In this document: positions 32,869 to 44,232 of the stretch, one piece after another
Position numbering within the stretch: the stretch's first letter is position 1
Layout of the letters: every line of letters begins with the position of its first letter
Source: Curvularia sp. ZM96
Taxonomy: Eukaryota; Ascomycota; Dothideomycetes; Pleosporales; Pleosporaceae
Reading direction: 5' to 3'
Length of the DNA: 64,000 nucleotides
NCBI GenBank assembly: GCA_022457065.1
Contig: JAJGBQ010000003.1
Span: 1,426,001 to 1,490,000 of the forward strand
The notes under the pieces: generated by a model
Database searches by the model: none
Told to the model about the DNA's origin: nothing
The model's input: the letters and a program-made list of their open reading frames with translations, nothing else
Translations under genes and position numbers: made by a program

Positions 32869-35800
32869 GGTACGCGCACGAAGCAGCGGGGTTCCGTGCA
32901 GCGGGCGTGCTGGTGGTGGTGGTGATGTCGGGGGCGAGCCGGGCTGGGAGAGGGGCACGGGTTGCCGACGAAGGGTCCGGGTGTTTTGTTGTTGTTGTTG
33001 TTATGGCTGCCTGTGGATGACTGGTGTCGGCGTGTTCTAGGCAGGCGCGACACACATGAGGAGGGAGCTAGTCAGCAGTCGATGGCGAGGAAGCTGAGCA
33101 GGGTGCCGGCGAGTGCTGGGACGCGGGCGCGGCGGGCGATATGGGGAGCAGCGTGTTGGCGACGATGTGCGATGGCGTCGTCGATGGGGGGTCGAGCTTG
33201 GCGGCGCGGTGCCGTGATTCCACTTCAAGAGACAGTGGGCGACGTATTCAGGAACTCCATGCAAGGCCTGGCGGAGGTGATGTAAAGCGGGTGGGGGACA
33301 GGATGGCAGCTGTTGCGTGTTCGTGGGCGATTCGCTGCGTGTCGTGGTGGAGCGAGGCGGGCGGAGCGGGCGCGTGTTGGTGTCGACTAGGCGGGCAGGC
33401 GCAATGGCAGTCGCGGGCAGACGGCAGGCGCGACACAGCAGGCGGGCGCAGCAACAGGGCGAGGGCGGTGGGGGAGCGCGATGGAGGAACCCTTTTGGCT
33501 GCGAGCGGGCATGGGATGGGGACGGTGATATGGGAGAGGGCGCACGCGTTTCGCGCTGTCTTTTGCAGCGTGTGGCAGGAAGGCGCGGGCCCGTGCGCGC
33601 CTCACCCACCCGACGACGGCCTTCCCTGCAGCACAACCGTTGGCTTCGGCTGCCACTGCCAATGGATGCACGCCCACCAGGGCCACGCTGAAGCAGGCCC
33701 GCCGTCGCCATCGCGCAACCACACGCCCTGCCCTGCCCGCCCGCCTGCCTGCGCTGCGCTGCACTGCATACCCGCGCGCGCCCTCTGCTGCGATGCGCGG
33801 CGGCGGACCCGCGGTTTCGCCACCGCCAACGGGCCAGCCTGCGCGGGTGCGTGTGTGTGTGCGTGTGCTGCGCTGGCTGTTTGTGTGTTTACTGTTATTT
33901 GTTGATCAACAATCCAGGACCAAAACAATGCGCTCGCCACGCCACCACCATCACCACCACCCGTCCCCAACCACAGCCACGGTATCGGCTCGCCGCTAGG
34001 ATCCCCCAATCGCGCTATCGCAGCAAATGAGGCCAATCTTAGCAGCCTCATGCCCTAGCTGCCCGTGGAATAGGGGCTCTCCTCGGTCTGTTCGTCGTTC
34101 CTGACGGTCCGTTCGCTCCCTGGGCTCTCCGCATCATGATTGCCTTTGCAGCTTCCCCTCGACGCCTATCGCGCTATCGATAGCTTTTGCGACTCGTGAG
34201 ACACGCTGCTTATTCCCACCACCAATACTCCACATCCTCCACCAATACCGCCATCCTCGTGGTTGTTTTGGTGTGCTCAACCCCCGCGCCCATCCCTGAC
34301 ACGACTGCAAAAAAAGGGTCTTCTGGATGTTTCGTGTCCGTCTGGTGCACCTCCCTGTTTCGGTTTTCTTCTCTGGCCCTATAACGGGTGTCCAAATTCC
34401 ATCGTCATCGCGGTGCTTCCACTCCCCGATGGCGCGTCTGCGTGCGATCGAGGTCTGCCCTCGTTACGTTTGCCCTGCAGACCACCATCATATGCCACAT
34501 GGTACATGACGTTGGAGGCGTGTCATTTGCCTTTGCAAAAGATAGAGACGTAGTATTCACGCGCAAGCCATCCGAGTGACGCCTGCTGACGCCTCTGTCC
34601 ATCGGTTCCCGACTGGCGGTCCCGATGCCGTTCAATACTCGAGATCCGCCAAAGCCGTGGCCCAGAATCACAAATCGTAGCCATGACGCTCATGGATCGC
34701 TTGAATGACAATGTCATGAGAAAAAACCATCATGATACATGATGGCCAGCTAGCCATGCGTCGCAATAGAAAAAATAACCCCCTACCTCGAAGCACCAGA
34801 GACGACGTTGTACGCGGCCACATCTGCGGCCCTGGCCTTGCTGTCTCCACTAGCCTCTCGCTCCAAAGCAGACAATGCAGAAACAATGTCCTCGCGGTTT
34901 TCCGTTATCGTACCTGCCTTAGCCTCCACCGCCTGTAGATCTCTCCGTATCCACCTTATCGGTGTTGCTCGCGCAGTCACCTGACCCAACCGCCTCACTG
35001 GGAGGTTGAAGAACAAGCAACCACTCTCCTGGCTGAACAACGGTACGCAAGCCCCTGCGACGATTTCATGTATCAGGCACGGCCCGTCAGACATTACTTT
35101 TGTGACTCCTGTCTATAACGCCCAAGCTGCTTGGATCTGACGCCTGTCATGTCTCAGAGCTCCCGCGCCAGCCTTAGCCGCTCTCACAGCGGCTGTCAAG
35201 CTAGCCATGACCTAAAAATGGCATTTTCAGGAGTCGTTGCAAACCAACCTGCAAAAATGCCCAAGATGGTCAGTTCAATTGCCCTGGAAACAGTCGCGCA
35301 TGTATTGTTGGGCTGCAAAACAATTGTTAAAGCACACAAAGAGCATGCTGTGTTCCCAAGAGCATTCCGGGCCTGGGCCTCAATCCGGTCAACGCCCAAT
35401 GCACGTACACATTTCCCAGCCGACCAGGACGCGACGCTTCTGATCGCGCAGCTTGGTGATTAACAGGGTCTGGAGATTACCAGTTCCCAGTCGCCGTCCC
35501 GCCCCCGCCCAGCACATGACTTGTGCAGCAGAGGCCCCATGCTGCCAATCTTCGTATTCTCATGCTGACTTTGCGGGGTGTGTCCTTGGGGGTCCGGCGT
35601 CCACGGACATATATAGTCTTGGAAACTCATGCCGACCCTATAATGAGAACCAGTTGAATCCGATAGGGGCTTCCTGCTTGACTTCCAAGCGGACCCTGCG
35701 TACTGTATGCGATTAATAGCACCACGTCTGTGTACTGCGCAATGCCCTTTCAGAGACGGCAATATTTACCCAGTTTCCCCTTGCAGCCGGATCACGCCGT

Positions 35801-36178
35801 AGTGAATTGGACCACCTTCCAGTTGTGTAGATGCATATTATATTGAATCTCATGATTTCTTGTCAATCATAACCTTGGTAGTCCCACACTTGCAATGACT
35901 GTGATGTTGCAATCCTTCCAACGCATGTAGGGCAAATCAAATGAGAGTATTGTAATTGAAAGGATCCAAAGTACCAACAGCAGGAGTCATACCAACAAAT
36001 CTCCAAAGGCTATTCACGGTTGAAGTCTATATGACTGTTTGCGATGCCATGAACCGACCGGAAAAACTTTGTTCCCGGCGCTGTCGCCGATGGCGGGGTG
36101 AGTCAAAAAGTTGGGCGGGGCAGATATCTGAGCGCGCAGCCCACACGAGCAAGACGTCCCTCACCCACAATCGCAACA
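32869..36178. other. Long leader of the Wee1 gene and gene-poor spacer
   Basis: The first 1.1 kb (to about 34,000) is GC-rich and includes a CAA/TTG trinucleotide run at 32986-33003; it probably holds a long 5' leader of the Wee1 gene. Beyond it, the region to 36,000 has only short frames without a coherent domain. The last 100 bp are the lysyl-tRNA synthetase promoter. Confidence 0.5.
36099..36105. promoter_or_regulatory. Gcn4/CpcA site TGAGTCA before lysyl-tRNA synthetase
   Basis: TGAGTCA is the perfect core recognised by Gcn4/CpcA in the cross-pathway (general amino acid) control. It lies 74 bp upstream of the ATG, a typical position. Aminoacyl-tRNA synthetase genes are known targets in yeast and filamentous fungi, so control by amino-acid starvation is likely. 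Confidence 0.6.
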
Positions 36179-38213
36179 ATGGCCGACCAACAACCTGCAA
36201 CCCAGCCTCCGGCTGCCGAGACCAAGGAATTGCATACCGACCCTGTCACTGGCGAGAAGATCTCCAAGAGTGAACTCAAGCGCCGCCAGAAGCAGCGCGA
36301 AAAGGACGAGAAGAAGAAGGAGAAGGAGGCGTCGCTCCCCGCCAGGCCCAAGAAGGAGGATGCCGAAGAACTGAACCCCAATGTGTGTACTCTCTTATAA
36401 CCTGACAAAATCTTTTTTCTTTTCTTTTCTTTTTGCTCATACAATCCAGCAATACTTCGAGATCCGATCCAAGAAAATCGCCGCCCTCCAGGCCTCCCAG
36501 GACCCCAACCCTTACCCGCACAAGTTCCACACCAACTACAGGATCGCTGATTATGTACGCGACTACGGACACCTCAAGAAGGGCGAGACAGAGCCTGAGA
36601 AGGAGATTCGCATGGGTCTCCGTGTCATGACCAAGCGATCGGCTTCCAGTTCCCTCCACTTCTACGTTTGTACGTACATATGGCAAGGCATTGTGTGCGC
36701 ATTCTAATAGTAAACAGGCAAGGCAGAGGGTATCACTATCCAGGTCATGTGCCAATTGCAAGAGTCCAAGGCCGACGTACCTTTTGAGAAGCAGCATGAG
36801 AACATTCAGCGTGGAGATATTATCGGTGTCATCGGTTTCCCTGGCCGAACAAGTCCCAAGAAGGGTGGCGAGGGTGAGCTAAGTATCTTCGCTCGCGAGG
36901 TCATCCTCCTCACACCCTGTCTTAGGATGTTGCCAACAGAGCACTTGTAAGCACCCATCCCAAGACTGATACCGGGCTGCACTAACCTTGCGACAGCGGC
37001 TACAAGGACCAGGAACAGCGCCACCGCAACCGATACCTCGATCTTATCATGAACGACTCGACACGAAACACCTTTATTGCACGCACCAAGATCATCAAGG
37101 CTGTCCGTAGGTACCTTGACGAGCGTGACTTCCTCGAGGTTCAGACGCCCATGATGAACAAGATTGCTGGTGGTGCCACTGCACGACCATTCAAGACATA
37201 CCACAACGAGCTCGACATGGAACTGTACATGCGTATCGCACCCGAGCTGTACCTCAAGGAGTTGGTCGTCGGAGGACTGGAGAGGGTATACGAAATCGGT
37301 CGTCAGTTCCGAAATGAGGGCATTGACCTTACCCACAACCCCGAGTTCACCACCTGCGAGTTCTATATGGCATACGCAGACTACCACGACCTCATGGACA
37401 TGACTGAGGAGCTGGTCAGCGAGATGGTCAAGGAGGTCACTGGCAGCTACGAGACAGTCTACCACACCCAGACTGGCGAGGTCTACAACGTCAACTGGGC
37501 AAGGCCATGGAGGCGAGTCGACATGATTCCTGCCCTCGAGGAGGCTACGGGAGAGAAGTTCCCACCAGCGACCGAACTGCACACTGCCGAGACCAACGAA
37601 TTCCTCAAGAGGGTGCTCAAGAAGGTCAACGTCGAGTGCACAGAGCCTCGCACCAACTCAAGAATGATTGACAAGCTCGTCGGCGAGTTCATCGAGGAGA
37701 CTGCCGTAAACCCAACCTTCATCATCGGCCACCCCGAAGTCATGTCGCCTCTTGCCAAGACTCACCGAGATATCCCCGGTCTTTGCGAGCGTTTCGAGGC
37801 CTTTGTCTGCAAGAAGGAGATTGCCAATGCATACACCGAGTTGAATATGTCCGAGGTCCAGCGTGAACGTTTTGTAAGTTGATTAAATTGCTTGTCGTCT
37901 CAGCAGACTACAGGGGACGCTCAAGACACATATATTAACAAACTCACAGGCAGAGCAAGCGAACCAGAAGGCGGCTGGCGACGACGAGGCACAGCTTATC
38001 GACGAGACCTTCTGTCAGGCACTCGAGTACGGTCTGCCACCCACTGGTGGATGGGGTATGGGTATCGACCGTCTGGTCATGTTCTTGACCGATCACTACT
38101 CCATCAAGGAGGTCCTCACCTTCCCATTCATGAAGGATATTGTTGAGGAAAAGAAGACGGCTGCCGAGGTTTCTGACGGTACCGGCAAGCCTGTTGAGGG
38201 TATTCGTGAGTGA
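36179..38213 (+). CDS. Cytosolic lysyl-tRNA synthetase, class II
   Basis: The enzyme charges tRNA-Lys. Exons 36179-36382, 36450-36669, 36718-36946, 36997-37873 and 37950-38213 (introns 67, 48, 50 and 76 bp) give 597 residues, close to yeast Krs1. A Lys-rich N-terminal helix ([19 protein letters not shown]) aids tRNA binding. The OB-fold anticodon domain contains [11 protein letters not shown] and [13 protein letters not shown]. The catalytic core has [20 protein letters not shown] (motif 1), [13 protein letters not shown] (motif 2, ATP/lysine binding) and [15 protein letters not shown] (motif 3). The Lys-rich extension and lack of a transit peptide point to the cytosolic form. Exon borders are set by continuous family sequence across each junction. 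Confidence 0.96.
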
Positions 38214-38617
38214 GCACTACGAGGATTCAGTGGTTTATGCTAACAGGCTACAGCACACAAATAAATTTGCACAGCATTTGCGGCGTATGAAGGGCAAGGA
38301 AATAGTAACGGAAGAACAGTCCGGCCTATCCGACTGGGTATGACAACTTGAATGAAATTTATATGAGACACGATTAAATCTTCTAGCTGATTGAGTACTC
38401 TCGTGTTTGGTGTGGCATTGTATTGTGTGATCAAACACCCCAAATGCTAACTGTGGAGGAGACAAAGCACACGGTAGAGTAGCTTAGGTGATCTATTAGA
38501 TGGACTACTACCCTCTCTATTAGAGAGTAGCTCTTATATATATTACCTCTAAGAACAGTAGACAATAGTGTTAGACATTAGACGCAGCTCTAATGTAGTA
38601 GGTTCTAGATACAGCTA
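38214..38617. other. AT-rich convergent spacer
   Basis: The spacer between lysyl-tRNA synthetase and beta-glucosidase is strongly AT-rich from about 38,370, with many TA steps and a CTCTCT/AGAGAG hairpin at 38513-38527. It could be a RIP-worn repeat fragment or simply two 3' untranslated regions. Confidence 0.45.
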
Positions 38618-41233
38618 TCAAACACTAAATGTGCTCTGTAATGGCAGATCGCGAGAGCTGAAACCAACGCTAACAGTGATGCTACCCGTAGGAATCGTCC
38701 ACTGCTGCGAAGTAACATCCCAATAACTCAAATCGCGCCGCGCCAAGTGGAATGGCACTGATTTAGACTCCCCAGGGTTGAGATAGATCTTCTCAAAGCC
38801 TCGCAAGTTGCGCACGGGCATTCCCGCCTCACTCGGATACGAGAGATAGAGTTGGGGAATGACAGCCCCCCGCTTTTGACCCGTGTTGCTGACGGTGACC
38901 TTCACTGTAACAAGAGTCTCCCAAAGGTCCACGTTGCCACCAGGATATATTGGTGCATTAGGATCTGGAGTGCGCGAGGCGTTAGCTACCGCAATGTTCG
39001 TTTCTAGATTTGAGACATTGAAGGTGGTGTAGCTGAGCCCGAAGCCGAAGGGGAATGCGACACTCTTGTTCTCGGCGTCGAATTCCTTATAGTCGATCAA
39101 GTTCCCATCCTCGAAGTTTGCTTGCCAAGCATCAGGATCGCTCGTCTCTTGCAGAGCCGTGCTGTTCTCGATATTGCGTCGATAATCAGTCTCGTCGTTC
39201 GCGATGGTATATGGAAGCTTGCCAGATGGATTCACGTCTCCCCAAAGAATGTCGACGATAGAGTTGCCTGTTTCCTCTCCAGGCATGTGCGCTGCAAGGA
39301 TAGCGGTGACGTTGGCATTATTTCGCCAGGGCATGGTATTCGGTGAAGCGCCGTGAGTAACGACAACGGTGTTGTTGCATACACTAGTGACACGTTCCAC
39401 CACTGTCGTAGAATTCCACTCCGGGATCAAAGTCGTGCGGTCGGAGCCTTCGTTAGCCCATGACTTGAGGAAGACGATGCAGACGTCTATTGGTTTCGGT
39501 GCTAGCGATGACAGTCCAGTCTGGGAGATGAACTTGTTATCTGTGATGTACTGGACTTGAGCGCCATACGACTGACCCCGAGATTTGATGGCGTCTAGTG
39601 GAGGGATAATCTGGTAGAAACGCCCAGTGCCGCTGCCACCACCAACGGGAAGCGTTCCAATGTCGTAATCATTACTGTAGTACTGGCCAGTGGTGAGGCC
39701 CGCAGCGTCGTTTCCGAAGACGGCAATCTGCATTGGCTGCTGAAGGGGCAATGTGTTGTTAGTATTCTTCAAAAGGACAGTGCCCGCAGCACCCAGTTCC
39801 CTAATCAGCTGAGTGGCTGCTGCGCTCCGGACGTTGACCTCGGGGCCATAGGTGTAGTTGTAGCGGTAATCTGACTCTAGGAAGAAGTTCAGCTTTGGCG
39901 TATATGAATCGATGCGAGGATAGCCGCTGTCTTGACCGAGATAGTAATATGGCGTCATGATGCGAAGAATCATATCATCGAGTCGTCCAAGAGCGAGGGA
40001 ACCGTTATTCCTGTTATCAAGGTCAGTCAAAAGACGACTCCAAGACTTCGCATGAGTCATACACAGCCAAGGTAACATTGCCACCAAAGTAACTTGCCGT
40101 CCCAGATGCGAAACCGATGCGTCCGGGCATGTCCATGTCGAGTCCAGCTTCAATCGCCGCGACGCCAGTATGAGTTGCAGCCCAATCGGACATTACATAA
40201 CCCTGGAATCCAAGCTCTTCCTTCAACAGGCCGTTGAGTGCCTTGGAGTTTTGGCATCCGTAGCTAAACTTGTTATCAGCAGAAACACGTCACCGAGAAT
40301 CCCGGAATACTCACCTTCCGTTGATGCGGTTGTAAACACACATCACAGACGCAGATCCAGCTCTAACTGCGTTCGCAAAAGGCCAGAGATAGGTCTCGTG
40401 CATAGTCTTTTTGAATTAGCGGGCTTCGAAATTTCCGTGGACGACGCTCACCTTGTCATCGACGTTCGAGCTGACAGCTTCGATAGTGACACCGTTTTCG
40501 TTCACTGAGGGATTTCTTTGGGTTTCCTGCTCATTTGCAATGAAGTGCTTGACACAAGCTTGAACTCCTGTGCTCTGCATGCCTTCAATCGTCGTTTCGA
40601 CAAGTGCACCAGAAAGGTAGGAATCTGGGCTGAAACCCTCCCAGTTGCGGCCTCCAAAGGGCGAGCGGCCTAGCGGTCCAACAACGGGCCCGAGGGCTAC
40701 ATGCGAGCCCTTTGCGCGGAACTCACTAGCCATATAGACCCCACGTTCCCGAGCGAGTGAACGGTCCCATGAAGCGGCGACAGTGAGGCCAGCAGGAAAC
40801 ACAGATGCACCGATAGCCTGGCGAATAGCGAGAGGGCCATCTTGAAGACATAGGCCGCTGAAATTGAGGCGAGGTACTGGACCGATGTTTCCCACGCAAG
40901 GACCCGGGGTACCTGTTGATGATAGATTAGCAGTAAGCGCGATTGTGAATTTGTTTGTAATATTGATGTACCAGTCACCATCTGAGCCTTTTCATCGAGA
41001 CTTAGGTTGCTTAGGAACGTCCTTGCCTTGCCCAATGCTGCTTCCCATCCCCCAATCCCTGTCATGTTTGCTGAGAGAAGGTTAGTTGTTATACGAAGAG
41101 ATGGACAAACAGCGAACTTGCGAGAAGGATACACCGCTGGGCTGCCTCCATATTGACTATAATTTCCATACTGAGCACTGTTGGACTGTGCACCCGCAAG
41201 TGCAACGAAGGAGAGTGCCAAGGAACCCTTCAT
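38618..41233 (-). CDS. Secreted GH3 beta-glucosidase
   Basis: This enzyme releases glucose from cellobiose and other beta-glucosides outside the cell. Six exons fit: 41233-41122, 41070-40972, 40912-40452, 40406-40315, 40263-40063 and 40010-38618, giving 785 residues. The first intron uses a GC donor (GCAAGT) and is 51 bp, so its retention would not break the frame. A signal peptide (residues 1-15, ending AGA) is followed by the GH3 N-domain ([33 protein letters not shown]) with the nucleophile Asp in [12 protein letters not shown] near residue 281. The GH3 C-domain (VFGNDAAGL) and a fibronectin III-like end ([17 protein letters not shown]) follow. The promoter side carries paired CreA-like sites and an XlnR-like site. 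Confidence 0.93.
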
Positions 41234-41363
41234 CTTGTTGATGTGAAGATATCATGAAGACATGCATCTTGCATGCCTTTTGTACCTACGACAAACCCTA
41301 TCCCCACCTTACGAATATATGCCACTTCACACCGGGCATTCGTTCGGAATACTAGAGTTTATG

Positions 41364-41386
41364 CCCCACATGATCCTATTGTGGGG
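41364..41386. promoter_or_regulatory. Inverted pair of CreA-type sites
   Basis: CCCCACA (41364-41370) and TGTGGGG (41380-41386) form a perfect inverted repeat separated by 9 bp. Each half matches SYGGRG, the CreA carbon-repressor site, and closely spaced pairs are the functional form in Aspergillus. It lies about 130 bp upstream of the beta-glucosidase ATG. Confidence 0.5.
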
Positions 41387-41565
41387 TCAATGGACCAAAA
41401 AAAACCATTGTTATTGCGCGTGAATATCTCCAGGGTGGCTCCTTTCCCCGGCAGTTATCCGGTAGAAGTTCGGGAGGCGCTTTGCGGGCCATTACCGAGA
41501 GGCGGGGAAAAGCTAGGCGTCGAAAAGTTTCCTAGCGTGTAGGAATTAAGGCTTTTAGCATCGGC

Positions 41566-41571
41566 GGCTAA
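41566..41571 (+). promoter_or_regulatory. XlnR-like GGCTAA site
   Basis: GGCTAA matches the core of the xylanase/cellulase activator XlnR site and lies about 330 bp upstream of the beta-glucosidase start. Single six-base matches are common by chance, so this is only suggestive. Confidence 0.3.
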
Positions 41572-42279
41572 GATACAAGCGGCATGGCACATAGAAATCA
41601 TCATGCAGTGGGCAGGTTTGCGTGTGTGTGCGGAGATACTCGTGCCTTGGGGATCATGATTGCATTAGTCATTTTGCTCACTTGCTTATGTGAGTGTATT
41701 GTATGAGGGAAGGGTGCTGCGTTGGTGCAATTGCGATATCAGTAGCGAGACACATAAGTGGATGGTAGGCCATGCCATGAACAAAGATCGTGAAGGTCAC
41801 GAGCAATATGGAAAGCAGGAGCACCGCTGTGGGTACCGCTCTTGCATGTGCGGAGTATGTACTGCGGAGGATCAGGAAAACCGCTGCGTCATTGTCTTGA
41901 TGTGGAGAAGGGCTGCGACTAACTACACAAGGTACGTACACTTCCGGAAATTATGGAAACAAGATTGCAATGTCTTCTGGTGCCCCGCCAACATCGGAGG
42001 GGTGCTGCCTCTTCTTGGATTTCGCAACATACCTCCACACCTTACTGCGAGTTTACTCTACAAGATTGTTGCCTATTAGTTTGATGGATGGATTAGTAGT
42101 CGTCGGACCCATTGTACTCTTTTTAAAGCACATCATCCCACTATATCGCCAGGCAACCCTCACGGAGCTTACACAATCCTGCTCGCCCTAACCCAGATCA
42201 AGATCTAGAGAAGTATAGTATGATCCTGTATAACACGCAGGCCCTCAACGATTGAGTATCTTGCATTAGACTTCCTCGC

Positions 42280-44232
42280 CTACACAATAGTTATCTCCTT
42301 CGTGATGAATCCCTCAGACCACCACTGTTTGTTCTCAACGGCAACCCATCTCACTGGTAATGCTATCGTGTCCACCTTCAAGTTGCGCAAGCCTATAAAA
42401 CCCACACGGTGGTAAATCTCGTCATTGAGGTGCTCTAATAATATACCTGCAACGTATTTTTTTGCCTTTGACGTACGCCCGATCCTGAGCGCCTCGATCG
42501 TGTCAATAAGGGATGAGCGTCTCGCCACCTCCAGTACATGGACTGTTTTCTGCTGCGCATCGTCTTCCAGCGCATCCGGAAATGCCTGCATGACCTTATC
42601 AGTAACCGCAACCTGAGTCTTGTTATCTCTTATGGTCTTTCTGTCAGCCAACCATATAGCTTCCTTGATTCTTCCTATAATCTTCATTCTACCCATAGTC
42701 ACTGCACCGAAAGGCTCGTCTGTTCTCAGCGGTCGAGTCTCCACGTCGAGCAGTTTGCACGTGATCTTGGCATCCACTAGCTGTTCCATCCACGGCCACT
42801 TCGGCTTCCCATCCACAGCAGCCCACGACCAGCTGGGTGCGCGGTACTCAGCAGGGCGTTTGGCAATCTCACCTGTGGACATGGCCCAAAGCAATTGCTC
42901 AAAGAAACGCTCTTCCCAAACTCCTGCATGGTATCGACCCCATTTTCCCTCAGTCAGATTGATGAGGCGCTGTGCCACAGCGGAAATGGCGACTAGTTTA
43001 TCCGATGATACTGATAACTCGCGCTTTGTGTATTGTTCCACGATATCTAACCATGGGAGACTAGTTGGGTCTCTTGGTAGGGTCTTTGTTTTAAAACGTC
43101 GGCGAGGATAATCAATGGCTATCTCTTCGAGAGATTGGAAGGAAGCATAGTTGGCAGAGGCGCGATCTAACACGCCACCGTCGCATTGCTCATCTGTCCG
43201 GCAGTACCAGCGCAACTGTCGGCTTCCGTAGGAGAGGATGCGTCTTGAAAGGAGGGATTCTTGGAGTGTCCATGCACGTGTAACAATCGGCTCAACACAT
43301 CGATTCGGCGACGGTATAAGTATAACCCTGCCAAGTTTGGGAGGACGGTTTCTTCCTAAAGAATATCGAATTGGTACGTAAAATTGTGGTACTGAGAACC
43401 TTGGAGCGAGAAATCCTTCAGTACATCTGGAAGCTTTGCTGGCAGCGATCGTGACTTGTGCACACGCGTATATCTTGTGCATTTGACGAATAAGTACAGA
43501 TTTGTCTTCCACGCTGTCTTGGATGATGCACATGCTGTCCACCCAGAGATATTCAAGCTCGAGTTGACGTGTCACAAATACGGCGTCCTGGATCGTCTGT
43601 GGCAGATCCTTCATCGCTCTAGTACCTATGTAGACGTTGCTTTTGACTGTCTTGAAAGCTTGATCACCTCCCCAGCAGTAGCTTAGAACAGAATATGGTA
43701 CCGGCTTCGTGACATCCATACTTACAAGAAGCACTTCATCATGACTACCTGTCACACGAAGGAGCCTCGGCGGAACATAGGTTTCATCCACTTTTGCGCA
43801 CTTCGGATGCTGCTGATTGCAGGAGACTAACCACTCCTTGGCGATCTTTGTGGACGCTGGTGCTAGATTGGGCGGTGCTGGAAACCACTCCGATGTTTCT
43901 TCATCACCTGCGTAGAGTTCGAAGTCCTGGGAGATTGCAGGGTATAGAAAGCTCATGGAACTGGTTTCGGCAGGTGAGCTCTCATACGAGAATGCGTATC
44001 GGAGGAGATCTTCAGATTCACGCTTGCCTGGGGTGGTTTGTATTAGATATTCGAAAAGCTTGCACCCATTAGCTGCAGCATGTCGGGCTCGTGTACAGGT
44101 AACGTCTAGCGTGCCTTGTTCCTTGAACGATCTAAAAGCGCTAGGATTGTACGAAAGACTAATTGTGACTGCCTGGCAATGATGGCATGCGTGGGGCAAG
44201 TACTCGACTTCATTCGCTGCGATGGAAGCCAT
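42280..44232 (-). CDS. HET-domain (heterokaryon incompatibility) protein
   Basis: HET proteins act in non-self recognition and can trigger cell death after fusion of unlike hyphae. The single exon from the ATG at 44232 encodes 650 residues. The HET signature is complete: VPYSVLSYCWGGDQAFKTV, LPQTIQDAVFVTRQLELEYLWV with DSMCIIQD, then MHKIYACAQVTIAAS, and TRAWTLQESLLSRRILSYG. The N-terminal part has Cys/His pairs (ACHHCQAV, CTRARHAAANGCKLFEYL) seen in this subgroup. The C-terminal half (YRAPSWSWAAVDG onward) is the usual variable region with no known repeat, NACHT or ankyrin domain. It is divergently transcribed from the Ayg1-like gene. Whether it takes part in incompatibility or has another role is not visible. 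Confidence 0.92.
   Translation of the reverse strand: MASIAANEVEYLPHACHHCQAVTISLSYNPSAFRSFKEQGTLDVTCTRARHAAANGCKLFEYLIQTTPGKRESEDLLRYAFSYESSPAETSSMSFLYPAISQDFELYAGDEETSEWFPAPPNLAPASTKIAKEWLVSCNQQHPKCAKVDETYVPPRLLRVTGSHDEVLLVSMDVTKPVPYSVLSYCWGGDQAFKTVKSNVYIGTRAMKDLPQTIQDAVFVTRQLELEYLWVDSMCIIQDSVEDKSVLIRQMHKIYACAQVTIAASKASRCTEGFLAPRFSVPQFYVPIRYSLGRNRPPKLGRVILIPSPNRCVEPIVTRAWTLQESLLSRRILSYGSRQLRWYCRTDEQCDGGVLDRASANYASFQSLEEIAIDYPRRRFKTKTLPRDPTSLPWLDIVEQYTKRELSVSSDKLVAISAVAQRLINLTEGKWGRYHAGVWEERFFEQLLWAMSTGEIAKRPAEYRAPSWSWAAVDGKPKWPWMEQLVDAKITCKLLDVETRPLRTDEPFGAVTMGRMKIIGRIKEAIWLADRKTIRDNKTQVAVTDKVMQAFPDALEDDAQQKTVHVLEVARRSSLIDTIEALRIGRTSKAKKYVAGILLEHLNDEIYHRVGFIGLRNLKVDTIALPVRWVAVENKQWWSEGFITKEITIV

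Larger units (their letters stand above)
41234..42279. other. Promoter of beta-glucosidase and 3' region of HET gene
   Basis: The 1-kb spacer includes CreA- and XlnR-like elements (listed separately) in its first 350 bp. Short frames in the rest have no recognisable domain. Confidence 0.55.

Noticed and set aside
32442..33055. Two alternative minus-strand frames extending past the Wee1 start (about 200 codons, His/Pro/Thr-rich)
   Set aside because: They run out of frame with Wee1 and consist of repeat-derived low-complexity residues. No intron links them convincingly to the kinase.
33037..34051. Long overlapping frames on both strands in the GC-rich region upstream of Wee1
   Set aside because: High GC removes stop codons in all frames. 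Arg/Ala/Pro-rich products with no domain are expected artefacts.
34783..35463. Minus-strand frames with a faint resemblance to HsbA-type secreted proteins (RRDLQAVEAKAGTITENRED)
   Set aside because: No signal peptide, no consistent exon chain and no clear second half of the domain. The similarity is impressionistic.
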